A stretch of DNA of 64,000 nucleotides, taken from the NCBI GenBank assembly GCA_032716605.1, contig CM064530.1, positions 11,016,558 to 11,080,557 on the forward strand, written 5' to 3'. The position numbers were made by a program, and so were the translations under genes. Positions 53,137 to 61,150 of this stretch are shown here, piece after piece (the stretch's first letter is position 1; each line of letters begins with the position of its first letter). The notes under the pieces were generated by a model. That model saw nothing but the letters and a program-made list of their open reading frames with translations. It was not told the origin of the DNA and ran no database searches. This stretch comes from Paralithodes platypus. Its lineage: Eukaryota > Arthropoda > Malacostraca > Decapoda > Lithodidae.

Positions 53137-53600
53137 TAATTGGTGCCGAAACAACACTTATTAGGCTGACTGTACATAATTGGTGCCGAGACAACACTTA
53201 TTAGGCTGACTGTACATAATTGGTGCCGAGACAACACTTATTAGGCTGACTGTACATAATTGGTGCCGAGACAACACTTATTAGGCTGACTGTACATAAT
53301 TGGTGCCGAGACAACACTTATTAGGCTGACTGTACATAATTGGTGCCGAGACAACACTTATTAGGCTGACTGTACATAATTGGTGCCGAGACAACACTTA
53401 TTAGGCTGACTGTACATTATGTGTTTGCCTGTGTCCGGAACCGACTACATAATTGGTGCCGAGACAACACTTATTAGGCTGACTGTACATTATGTGTTTG
53501 CCTGTGTCCGGAACCGACGACATAATTGGTGCCGAGACAACACTTATTAGGCTGACTGTACATTATGTGTTTGCCTGTGTCCGGAACCGACGACAGGCTT
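53137..53600 (+). repeat. 40-bp / 73-bp minisatellite
   Basis: Seven copies of a 40-bp unit (TGGTGCCGAGACAACACTTA then ttaggctgactgtacataat) start at 53141, 53181, 53221, 53261, 53301, 53341 and 53381. Two more at 53454 and 53527 have period 73 through an added gtgtttgcctgtgtccggaa block. The copies are almost identical, so expansion was recent. Confidence 0.95.
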
Positions 53601-53880
53601 ATTTCCGCTCGTTTTCTATTCTTGTTTTTTTTATCTTGTGCTTGTTCTTCTGGATCAGTCGAAAGAGTTGCCAGGCGGGAGAGAAACAAGAAAGGAGGAG
53701 GGTTTGGAGCTGCTGCGTGATTGACAGCGTTCGACGGAGGCCTTCGGTGCTTTACAACGTTCTCCCTTTTTTGCTGGCCAACAGTAAGCGATTTTGTCCA
53801 GCTGAGGAAAGACGTGTGGTAGACCAAATGCCGCCTTCATTCTTCTTACCGCCAACCACGCCATCTGAAATGAATAATTA
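53600..53880. other. no supported gene
   Basis: Overlapping ORFs lie on both strands (129 codons plus, 117 and 69 minus) without motifs. A minus 3' splice-like tract ends at 53865. A family C-like bit (agcgattttgtccagctgagg) lies at 53788-53810. Confidence 0.3.
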
Positions 53881-53883
53881 ACA

Positions 53884-54045
53884 TAAGTAACACCCCGTTT
53901 TTAACATTAATCGTCAATTACAAACTCCAGTGTACTTGAATAAACTAATGAAAACATATGGTCCTCCCGGGATTCGAACTCGGGACACCACACCCAGAAC
54001 ATAAGAATCTAAACCATTACACCACCAACACAGTTAAAGGTTGAG
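53884..54045 (-). repeat. tRNA-derived SINE, family S copy 1
   Basis: Minus strand: head with A-box-like GGTGGTGTAATGGTTTAG and B box GAGTTCGAATCCC, then the body to the end ttaa.aacggggtgttact. The start aagtaacaccccg and the end ccaccaacac.gttaaaggttga are shared with copy 3. Confidence 0.82.
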
Positions 54046-54199
54046 TACACGATCACGATTAATATCCATTTTCGAATTCTGGATATCAATCTAATCATGT
54101 ACTCAGACCCAACTGCATTATGGAAAGCGTAATGTTATAGTGAGAGGAATGGTGCCAAGATCACTAAGGACAATAATGACATAAATTACCTCTTTCAGT

Positions 54200-54449
54200 A
54201 TTCAAGGACTCACTTATTCATATAATGTTGCTATCATTAAACTTATTCATATTTTGCTATCATTAAACTTATTCATATTTTGCTATCATTAAACTTATTC
54301 ATATTTTGCTATCATTAAACTTATTCATATAATTTTGCTATCATTAAACTTATTCATATTTTGCTATCATTAAACTTATTCATATAATTTTGCTATCATT
54401 AAACGATTTTATTATAAGTTGGAAGGATCCGAGAGAGTTCAAGGGTTAA
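54200..54449 (+). mobile_element. family C remnant with internal 26-29 bp tandem expansion
   Basis: About seven copies of tgctatcattaaacttattcatat lie at 54227-54400. The last passes directly into tgctatcattaaacgatttt attataagttggaaggatcc, which is normal family C sequence, and ends aagggTTAA at 54449. The repeated unit is thus a piece of C. Confidence 0.82.
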
Positions 54450-54781
54450 GGGGAGATTTCCACTTGAGGGACTTTTTTCTTGACCCCTTTCTCTCTCATG
54501 TCTAGCCCCATTGCTTTTGAGATTTTAAGACGTTTGCCCCATTAGTTTGGTGAGTTTTAAGAATTTCCGCCCCATTCTGTCAATTTTAAGACCTTTCGTG
54601 CCATTTAGGTGTCGATTTTATCCTGGCGAGCGATAGCGAGCCTGTAATTTAAGAGTAATCGGCCTTCGGCCGGGAAATTTTTCTACCGAAAAATTTACAA
54701 ATTCATCTTGAAAGGGGGTCAAGGGGGTTAAATTTTAAGATTGCTGGAGGAGTAGGAAACAAACTAGAAACCTCCCCTTAA
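54446..54781 (-). mobile_element. family B element (B14)
   Basis: It is complete: TTAAGGGGAGATTTCCACTT to AACCTCCCCTTAA, with CTGGCGAGCGATAGCGAGCC and CGGCCTTCGGCCGG. It shares its first TTAA with the C remnant before it and its last with a C piece after it. Confidence 0.92.
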
Positions 54782-54892
54782 TTGAGGTGATAATTAATGA
54801 CCCCTCTGATTGTTCGAGATCCAACCTAAGCTGCATAATTATAATCGTCTATTGTTAGCCAAAATATACTGTAAAAAGGGTATATACTGTAT
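54778..54892 (+). mobile_element. family C fragment after B14
   Basis: The segment ttaattgaggtgata...gatccaacctaagctgcataa..ataatcgtctattgttagcc keeps the middle and right arm. Confidence 0.6.
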
Positions 54893-55029
54893 GATCATTG
54901 GGTATATTGATAGTGATTTATCTTTGGTTAACACTGCCGATGTATATTATCTTCTGGTGGTTACTATGACACCATAGTATTCAGTTTACAAAGGGCCTCC
55001 AGCAATTAACAGTCTTCCAACTATCTCAC

Positions 55030-55410
55030 TTAAGGGGGGTGACCTGCTTTTTTTATTTCTCTCCCTTTATCTCTTTTTCTGGCTTGTATCCATTCGGCCC
55101 CATTCAGCCAACTATTTTAAGACGTTCATCCCCATTTAGGTGTCGATTCCTTCCTGGCGAGCGATAGCGAGCCAGCATTATATGAAGAAATCCGGCTTCG
55201 CCGGAGACATTTTTCTTTCGAAAAATGTATAAATTTAGCTTGCTGTCAAAAACATTAAAAAAAAATGCCTGCTCGCTACCGCTCATCAGTAAAAAATTGA
55301 CACCTGGATGGGGATAAACGGCTTAAAACAGTAGGCTGAATGGGGCCGAATGGATACAAGCCAGAGAAAGAGAGAACAGGAGAGCAAAAAAAGCAGGTCA
55401 CCCCCCTTAA
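55030..55410 (+). mobile_element. family A fold-back element (A5), complete
   Basis: TTAAGGGGGGTGACCTGC and GCAGGTCACCCCCCTTAA are perfect 18-bp ends. Long arms, the central TCCGGCTTCGCCGGA and the second-arm GCTCGCTACCGCTCATCAG are present. It begins the A-C-B-C-D chain. Confidence 0.92.
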
Positions 55411-55508
55411 CCCTTTTTACAACCACAGCTTCTTCAGAAACTGCACAAAATCGTCTAAATATAACCAGAATAAAATGAAAAAGACGTCGCCGGTACAGAA
55501 GGGGTTAA
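55407..55508 (+). mobile_element. family C right half between A5 and B15
   Basis: The segment ttaacccttttta..accacagcttcttc...gcacaaaatcgtctaaatataa...GACGTCGCCGGTACAGAAGGGGTTAA shares a TTAA with each neighbour. Confidence 0.82.
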
Positions 55509-55839
55509 AGGGAGGTTTTTAGTTTGGTCTCTAGATATCCATCAAGCTTAAGATTGCACCCCCTTGAGATAAATTTCAAGATAAATTTGTAAATTTTTCG
55601 GTAGAAAAATGTCCCGGCTGAAAGCCGGTTCCTCTTAAATTACAGGCTCGCTATCGCTCGCCAGGATAAAATCGACCCTTAAATGGCACGAAAGGTCTTA
55701 AAATTGACAAATGGGTCGAAAGTTCTTAAAATCGTCAAAATAATGGGGCGAACGTCTTAAAACTAGAAAAGCAATGGGGCTAAACATGAGGGAGAAAGGG
55801 GTCAAACACATATTCCCTCAAGTGGAAATCTCCCCTTAA
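55505..55839 (+). mobile_element. family B element (B15), complete
   Basis: TTAAAGGGAGGTTTTTAG to ATCTCCCCTTAA, with CCCGGCTGAAAGCCGG, GGCTCGCTATCGCTCGCCAGG and four ~30-bp subrepeats. Confidence 0.92.
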
Positions 55840-55963
55840 CCTATTCAGTACTGGTGGCGTGTGTAGCCTTCCAGTTGTTAGAGGACCTTCCTAAACTTAC
55901 TAAAATCGTCTACTAGTTACCAGAATATAATGAAAGGGGCGTCACCGGTACTGAAAGGGTTAA
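55836..55963 (+). mobile_element. family C, internally deleted
   Basis: TTAACCTATTCAGTACTGGTGGCG to GGCGTCACCGGTACTGAAAGGGTTAA. The left inner arm is gone, leaving a 128-bp element with both ends. Confidence 0.88.
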
Positions 55964-56164
55964 GCCTGGTATCACACGAGCGCTTTTTCACTCAACATTC
56001 ATCCTCAACACTGGTCTGGCAGCTTATGAGGTCAACATTTAGATGATTTCGGTCACCTAAATTCATCTATCATCAGTCTAGTTTCCGATACCAGGACAAA
56101 ATACTCCAGAAATGTTGCCAGAAAAATGTTGACTATAAAAGCTCTCGTGTGATACCGGCTTTAG
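55960..56164 (+). mobile_element. family D TTAA element
   Basis: TTAAGCCTGGTATCACACGA on the left is answered by tcgtgtgataccggcttta on the right, ~25-bp imperfect terminal inverted repeats. The interior has no ORF. It is the only D copy in the window. Confidence 0.8.
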
Positions 56165-56209
56165 TGTGGTCTATGAAGGGAGCGGGGTCACTGTAGGCCT
56201 ATCACAATG

Positions 56210-56300
56210 GTAGGAGGAAGTGGGCGGAGCTTGATGACACTGATATCATTTTGTCACTAAACTCCGCCCACTGTTGACAAAGTGGGCGGAATTTGATGAC
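56210..56300. repeat. short inverted repeat with GTGGGCGG
   Basis: The segment agtgggcggagcttgatgac is answered by ttgtcactaaactccgcccact and repeated once more directly (gtgggcggaatttgatgac). Confidence 0.7.
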
Positions 56301-56309
56301 ACCTAAAAT

Positions 56310-56412
56310 ATCCCAAGAAGAGAAAGGACCAGCCCAAGAAGAAAAAGTACCAGAGGAGAAAGGACCAAGAAGAGACAGGACCAGCCCAAGAAGAGAAAGG
56401 ACCAAGAAGGAT
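56310..56412 (+). repeat. ~22-bp tandem repeat (agaaaggaccagcccaagaag)
   Basis: About four imperfect copies. Confidence 0.75.
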
Positions 56413-56438
56413 AAAGAAGACGAAAGAGGAAACCTGCT

Positions 56439-56774
56439 TTAAGGGGAGGTTTTTAGTTTGTTTCCTACTCCTCCAGCAATCTTAAAATTTCACCCCCTTG
56501 ACCCCCTTTCAAGATAAATTTGTACATTTTTCGGTAGAAAAATTTCCCGGCCGAAGGCCGGTTGCTCTTAAATTACAGGCTCGCTATCGCTCGCCAGGAA
56601 AATATCGACACCTAAATGGCACGAAAGGTCTTAAAAGTGACATAAATGGGGCGAAAGTTCATAAAATCGCCAAACTAATGGGGCAAACGTCTTAAAATCT
56701 CAAAAGCAATGGGGCTAGACATGAGGGAGAAAGGGGTCAAGAAAAAAGTCCCTCAAGTAGAAATCTGCCCTTAA
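56439..56774 (+). mobile_element. family B element (B16), complete
   Basis: TTAAGGGGAGGTTTTTAG to ATCTGCCCTTAA. Hairpin CCCGGCCGAAGGCCGG at about 56547-56562. Confidence 0.92.
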
Positions 56775-56965
56775 GTGTATTTAAATGAATAGGAGGAGGA
56801 GGTGTTTGTGAGATTTGGCTGGATTACTCTTTGTGTAGGTGAGGCACAAATAGAAACAGTGAGGGAAGCCAAGCAAACGAAACAGGAGTTCCAGCAACTC
56901 TTTATCATATGACTATGCGGCCTCTCCTGGGTACTGCCCTGCACGATTGGTGCCTACAATCTCCC

Positions 56966-56969
<4 letters not shown>

Positions 56970-57007
<38 letters not shown>

Positions 57008-57020
57008 GTATATATATATA
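56970..57020. repeat. (CA)n then (TA)n
   Basis: About 15 CA units, then tatacagtatatatata. Confidence 0.9.
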
Positions 57021-57069
57021 ATAATGTTAAAAGTAGCTACGTAACAGCTGGACGTATGGACAACTGTAC

Positions 57070-57125
57070 ATGTCTGTCCCCAAAATGGCGTCCGACTGAA
57101 ACATCACCTGCGCATGCGTCAGTGA
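57070..57125. promoter_or_regulatory. YY1-like and NRF1-like motifs
   Basis: CCAAAATGGCG at 57080-57090 and TGCGCATGCGTCA at 57109-57121 (NRF1-type GCGCATGCG) stand 20 bp apart. The 16-mer TGTCCCCAAAATGGCG recurs inverted near 20791-20806. No ORF starts close by. Function is inference. Confidence 0.35.
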
Positions 57126-57437
57126 GGGTCTTCTGGTTCCAAAAGAATAGTAAACGCTTATTTTAGGTGTTATTCCAGCACACCATGAATGTCTGTCTTG
57201 TCTACAGTGATCTAAGATGATACTATACCATATGTATCAGCCTTGGGTATCGATGAAGTGGTCCAGATGGTGAGCAAGATGGTCTTAATCACTATAATTT
57301 GATATCGTCGTCTGCTTCTATGTTGATATCCCACTATCGGTGACCTCTATGGGGTGAATTTTAACCTACTCTTTTATCGACTCCATGTTGTATACCTTAT
57401 GATAGACATCTTGTATACCTTATTCCCTCATAGACCA
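57126..57437. other. no gene seen
   Basis: This is unassigned sequence with a short ataccttat.. duplication near 57395-57425. Confidence 0.4.
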
Positions 57438-57765
57438 CTTAAGGGGATGTTTTTAGTTTGGTCTCTAGGTATCCATCAAGCTTAAGATTACACCCCCTTG
57501 AGCCCCTTTCAAGATAAATTTGTACATTTTTCGGTAGAAAAATGTCCCGGCTGAAGGCCGGTTCCTCTTAAATTACAGGCTCGCTATCGCTCGCCAGGAT
57601 AAAATCGACACCTAAATGGCACGAAAGGTCTTAAAATTGACAGAAATGGGTCGAAAGTTCTTAAAATCGTCAAAATAATGGGGCGAACGTCTTAAAAATA
57701 GAAAAGCAATGGGGCTATACATGAGGGAGAAAGGAGTAGTCCCTCAAGTGGAAACCTCCCCTTAA
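57438..57765 (+). mobile_element. family B element (B17), complete
   Basis: TTAAGGGGATGTTTTTAG to ACCTCCCCTTAA. Nearly identical to B15 through most of its length, so the two share a recent ancestor. Confidence 0.92.
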
Positions 57766-57771
57766 TCTTAA

Positions 57772-57908
57772 TTGCTCGCCAGGAAGAAATCGACGCCTAG
57801 ATGGGGATAAACGTCTTAAAATAGTTGGCTGAATGGGGCCGAATGGATACAAGCCAGAGCAAGAGAGAAAAGGACAGAAATAACAAAAAGCAGGTCACCC
57901 CCCCTTAA
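57772..57908 (+). mobile_element. family A right arm only (A7)
   Basis: It starts inside ..ttgctcgccaggaagaaatcgacgcc and ends CAGGTCACCCCCCCTTAA. Confidence 0.82.
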
Positions 57909-58001
57909 ATGTACAGAGATACTTCCTAATGAATAATAACATCATGCAATAAGAGCCCGAATGAGCCAAATGTATTTTTCCTAGGATACTGCATGAAAGG
58001 G

Positions 58002-58396
58002 TTAAGGTGGGTGACCTGTTTTTTGTTTTTTGTTTTTTTCTGTCCTTTTCTCTCTTTCCCTGGCTTGTATCCATTCGGCCCCATTCAGCCAACTATTTTA
58101 AGACGTTTATCCCCATCTAGGTGTCGATTTCTTCCTGGCAAGCGATAGCGAGCCAGCATTATATGAAGAAATCCGGCTTCGCCGGAGACATTTTTCTATC
58201 GAAAAATGTACAAATTTAGCCTGCTGTCAAACAAAAATAAAAAATATGCTGGCTCGCTACCGCTCACCAGTAAAAAATTGACACCTGGATGGGGATAAAT
58301 GTCTTAAAACAGTAGGCTGAATGGGGCCAAATGGATACAAGCCAGACAAAGATAGAAAAGGACAGAAATACAAAAAAAACAGGTCACCCCCCTTAA
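58002..58396 (+). mobile_element. family A fold-back element (A6), complete
   Basis: TTAAGGTGGGTGACCTG to CAGGTCACCCCCCTTAA. The arms are ~150 bp; the centre has TCCGGCTTCGCCGGA. A decayed C end (gcatgaaagggttaa) leads into it. Confidence 0.9.
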
Positions 58397-58491
58397 GCAA
58401 TATTGTCGTGAGATAAAGTTGTACGACATTTATTATTATTATTATTATCATGCAGAGACCAAACAATGACCTATCATTCCATTAAGGGGAG

Positions 58492-58767
58492 ATTTCCACT
58501 TCAGGGATTTTTTTCTTGACCCCTTTCTCCCTCATAGTTACCCCCATTGCTTTTGAGATTTTAAGACTTTCGCCCCATTAGTTTGGTGATTTTAAGAATT
58601 TCCGCCCCATTCTGTCAATTTTAAGACCTTTCGTGCAATTTAGGTGTCGATTTTATCCTGGCGAGCGATAGCGAGCCTGTAATTTAAGAGTAACCGGCCT
58701 TTGGCCGGGACATTTTTCTACCGAAAAATGTACAAATTTATCTTGAAAGGGGGTCAAGGGGGTGACA
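58492..58767 (-). mobile_element. family B element (B18), right end lost
   Basis: TTAAGGGGAGATTTCCACTTC through CGGCCTTTGGCCGGG to ggggtcaagggggtgaca, where a C piece replaces the last ~60 bp. Confidence 0.88.
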
Positions 58768-58906
58768 GACCCTTGTCTGTGGTAGTAAAAAGGGTTGAGA
58801 TAGTTTGGAAGCTTGTTAATTGCTGGAGGCCCTTTTTAAACTGAATAAAAGTCTAATAGTTGCCAGAATAAAAGGAAAGACAGTCACCGGTACAGAAGGG
58901 GCTAAT
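58768..58906 (+). mobile_element. family C, left end lost
   Basis: The segment tctgtggtagtaaaaaggg...gcttgttaattgctggag...ctgaataaaagtctaatagttgcc...CACCGGTACAGAAGGGGCTAA. Confidence 0.8.
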
Positions 58907-58914
58907 ATGGGTAT

Positions 58915-59055
58915 TAAGTGACACCCCGTTCTTAACATTAATCATCAATTACAAACCCCAATGTACTTAAATAAACTAATGAAAGCATATGGTCCTCCCG
59001 GGATTCAAACTCGGGACACCACACCCAGAACATAAGCACCTAAACCATTACACCC
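58915..59055 (-). repeat. tRNA-derived SINE, family S copy 2
   Basis: Same layout as copy 1. The B box has one change (GAGTTTGAATCCC) and the head is short by a few bases (ccattacacccaacaat). Confidence 0.82.
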
Positions 59056-59096
59056 AACAATAGTCATTAGACAATTTTAAGAAGTTTAGTAAGGAA
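59056..59096 (+). mobile_element. family C left arm, target of RTE insertion
   Basis: The segment tcattagacaattttaagaagtttagtaagga is the C left arm and continues after the RTE-like element as agtaaggatctgttggc. The 8-mer agtaagga is present on both sides. Confidence 0.75.
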
Positions 59097-60543
59097 ATTT
59101 AGTTTAGAAAATGTGCAAACTAGCATGGGAGAAGGGGAGTGCACCCGATGACTGGAAGACTGGCATAATAGTCCCCCTATATAAGGGCAAAGGGGAAAGA
59201 GGAGTGTGTGGTAACCACCGAGGAATATGTCTTCTAAGCGTAGTAGGGAAGGTATACAGTAGGGTAGTGATTGAGAGAGTGAGAGTGAGAACGGAGAAAT
59301 GGATAGGCGACGAGCAGGGAGGTTTTAGGAAGGGAAGAGGATGTGTAGATCAGATTTTTACCCTGAATTGTGTTGTGGAGAAGTATCTGGAGAAGAAACA
59401 AAAGGTGTATGTTGCCTTTATGGACTTGGAGAAGGCCTATGACAGAGTGGATAGAGAAGGTTTGTGGAAAGTACTTAGAATATACGGAGTAGAGGGCAAG
59501 TTGCTGAAAGCAGTGAAGAGCATGTATGAGGGTGCAAAGGCGGCAGTACGTGTGGAGAGTGAGCAGAGCGAGTTCTTTGACCTGAATGTTGGTTTGAAAC
59601 AGGGGTGTGTGATGTCCCCGTGGTTGTTTACTGTATACATGGATGGAGTTATGAAAGAAATACTATCAAGAGCAGTGGATGTTGGTGTATCGCTGAAAAG
59701 GGAGGGAATTGAGTGGAAGCTACCTATACTGCTGTTTGCGGATGATACAGTTCTGATGAGTGATAATGAATGGGAGTTGCATGGTCTGGTAAATGAGTTT
59801 GGAACAGTGTGCGAAAAACGGAATTTGAAGGTAAATACGGGGAAGAGCAAGGTTATGGTCTTCGAAAGGGGTGAAGTCACAGAGTGTGAGGTGAAGCTGA
59901 ACGGTCAGGCTATGGAGATCGTCAACTCTTTTAAGTATCTGGGCAGTGTGTTGAGTAAAGATGGGACTATGGATGAAGAGGTGCGGGAGAGGGTACAACA
60001 GGGGAAGAGGGTTGTAGGAACGCTAAAAGCAGTAACAAGAAATAGGGTGGTCAGTATGGAAGTGAAGAAGTCCTTGCATGACAGTGTGGTAATCCCGACA
60101 CTGACTTACGGAAGCGAAGCATGGACGTTGGTTGAGAGACTCAGACCAAGAGTGAGAGCAGTGGAAATGAATTACTTAAGGAGTGCGTGCGGAGTTACAT
60201 GGAGGGATAGACAGACTAATGAGGAAGTAAGAAGGAGGTGTGGTGTGGAGGTAGATGTGCTGGAAAGTGTGAAAAGGAACAACTTGAGATGGTTCGGCCA
60301 TATGGAACGTATGGAAAGCGAGAGAATGACTAAGAGGGTGTACGAGAGCGAGGTGGAGGGACATAGGGGGAGAGGTAGACCGAATATGAGGTGGAAGGAT
60401 GGAGTGAGGAACTACATGAACGAAGGCGGTGCTGGTTGGGGGGAGGGGCGTCGACTGACTGGGGACAGAGGTGCATGGGGGCGGTTCGTTCGTGGCCACC
60501 CCTTCGGGGATCACGGCGTCAGGCAATAGATAGATAGATAGAT
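59097..60543 (+). mobile_element. RTE-like LINE, 5' truncated, whole insertion
   Basis: The insertion is bounded by agtaagga at 59089-59096 and 60544-60551, a target-site duplication. It ends in an (ATAG)n tail at about 60527-60543. The endonuclease is missing, so it was 5' truncated on insertion. Confidence 0.85.
59111..60529 (+). CDS. RTE-like reverse transcriptase, uninterrupted frame
   Basis: The 472-codon frame has no stop or frameshift. RT motifs in order: APDDWKTGIIVPLYKGKG (res 11-28), NHRGICLLSVVGKVYSRVV (34-52), GDEQGGFRKGRGCVDQIF (66-83), FMDLEKAYDRVDREGLW (103-119, with a catalytic Asp), KQGCVMSPWLFTVYMDG (162-178), LLFADDTVLMSD (207-218, catalytic FADD intact), LKVNTGKSKVMVF (240-252) and FKYLGSVLSKDG (273-284). 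The C-terminal part has WFGHMERMESERMTKRVY...GRGRPNMRWKDG (~393-436), which is typical of RTE-type elements. The ATG at 59111 is simply the first Met after the truncation; the full protein would begin with an endonuclease. Without that domain and a promoter it is unlikely to be autonomous, but the intact frame means the insertion is young. Clade assignment (RTE and not Jockey) is by motif flavour and the short tandem tail. Confidence 0.9.
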   Translation: MCKLAWEKGSAPDDWKTGIIVPLYKGKGERGVCGNHRGICLLSVVGKVYSRVVIERVRVRTEKWIGDEQGGFRKGRGCVDQIFTLNCVVEKYLEKKQKVYVAFMDLEKAYDRVDREGLWKVLRIYGVEGKLLKAVKSMYEGAKAAVRVESEQSEFFDLNVGLKQGCVMSPWLFTVYMDGVMKEILSRAVDVGVSLKREGIEWKLPILLFADDTVLMSDNEWELHGLVNEFGTVCEKRNLKVNTGKSKVMVFERGEVTECEVKLNGQAMEIVNSFKYLGSVLSKDGTMDEEVRERVQQGKRVVGTLKAVTRNRVVSMEVKKSLHDSVVIPTLTYGSEAWTLVERLRPRVRAVEMNYLRSACGVTWRDRQTNEEVRRRCGVEVDVLESVKRNNLRWFGHMERMESERMTKRVYESEVEGHRGRGRPNMRWKDGVRNYMNEGGAGWGEGRRLTGDRGAWGRFVRGHPFGDHGVRQ

Positions 60544-60551
60544 AGTAAGGA

Positions 60552-60685
60552 TCTGTTGGCATTGGGGTGTGAGTATCCTAGGTTCGAATCCTTGAAGTAC
60601 CACACAGTTTCATGGATTTCAATAAGTTTATTTGCAAGTAAATTGGTGGGTTGGTGATATGAAAGTATATAGTAATTGGATTGCT
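60552..60685 (+). repeat. SINE remnant with B box
   Basis: The segment ttggggtgtgagtatcctaggttcgaatccttgaagtacca has a B box like those at 46958 and 47145 and the opposite-strand copy at 61385-61510. A body with aataagtttatttgcaag..aaattggtgggttgg follows. Confidence 0.6.
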
Positions 60686-60693
60686 AGAGGCCC

Positions 60694-61006
60694 TTAAGGG
60701 GAGACGAACCATTTTTCTGGACCCCCTTCCCCCTGATGTTTAGCCCCACTAGTTTTGAGATTTTAAGACGTTGGTTCCATTAGTTTATGGATTTTATTAT
60801 CTTTCACCCCATTTATTTGTCAATATTAGGACCCTTCGTGCCATTTAGGTGTCGATTTTTTCCTGGCGAGCGATAGCGAGCCTGTAATTTTAAGAGGAAT
60901 CGGCCTTTGGCCGGGAAATTTTTCTACCGAAAAATGTACAAATCTATTTTGAAGGGGGGTCTAGGGTTTTTTTTCTAAGCTTGATGGACGTCTAGGGAGG
61001 AAACTA
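60694..61006 (-). mobile_element. family B element (B19)
   Basis: TTAAGGGGAGACGAACC through CTGGCGAGCGATAGCGAGCC and CGGCCTTTGGCCGGG to aagcttgatggacgtctagggagg. The right TTAA is missing. Confidence 0.87.
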
Positions 61007-61044
61007 AACAAATATATGAATAAATTAATTAATAGACCAAACAA

Positions 61045-61130
61045 ACAGCCACTGTCCGCATTAGCTGAATAAAATCGCATAATGGTGGCCGGAATATAAT
61101 TAAATAAGCTAGACTACTGAGATGGTTAAG
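61045..61130 (+). mobile_element. family C right-half fragment
   Basis: The segment tccgcattagctgaataaaatcgcataatggtggccgg..tataatta matches the C right arm. Confidence 0.55.
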
Positions 61131-61150
61131 TTAAAAGTAAATTAATAGCC

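Noticed and set aside
53137..53600. CRISPR-like array
   Set aside because: Units are directly contiguous with no unique spacers.
59437..60562. Minus-strand ORFs under the RTE-like RT
   Set aside because: Antisense shadows of a clear reverse transcriptase frame.
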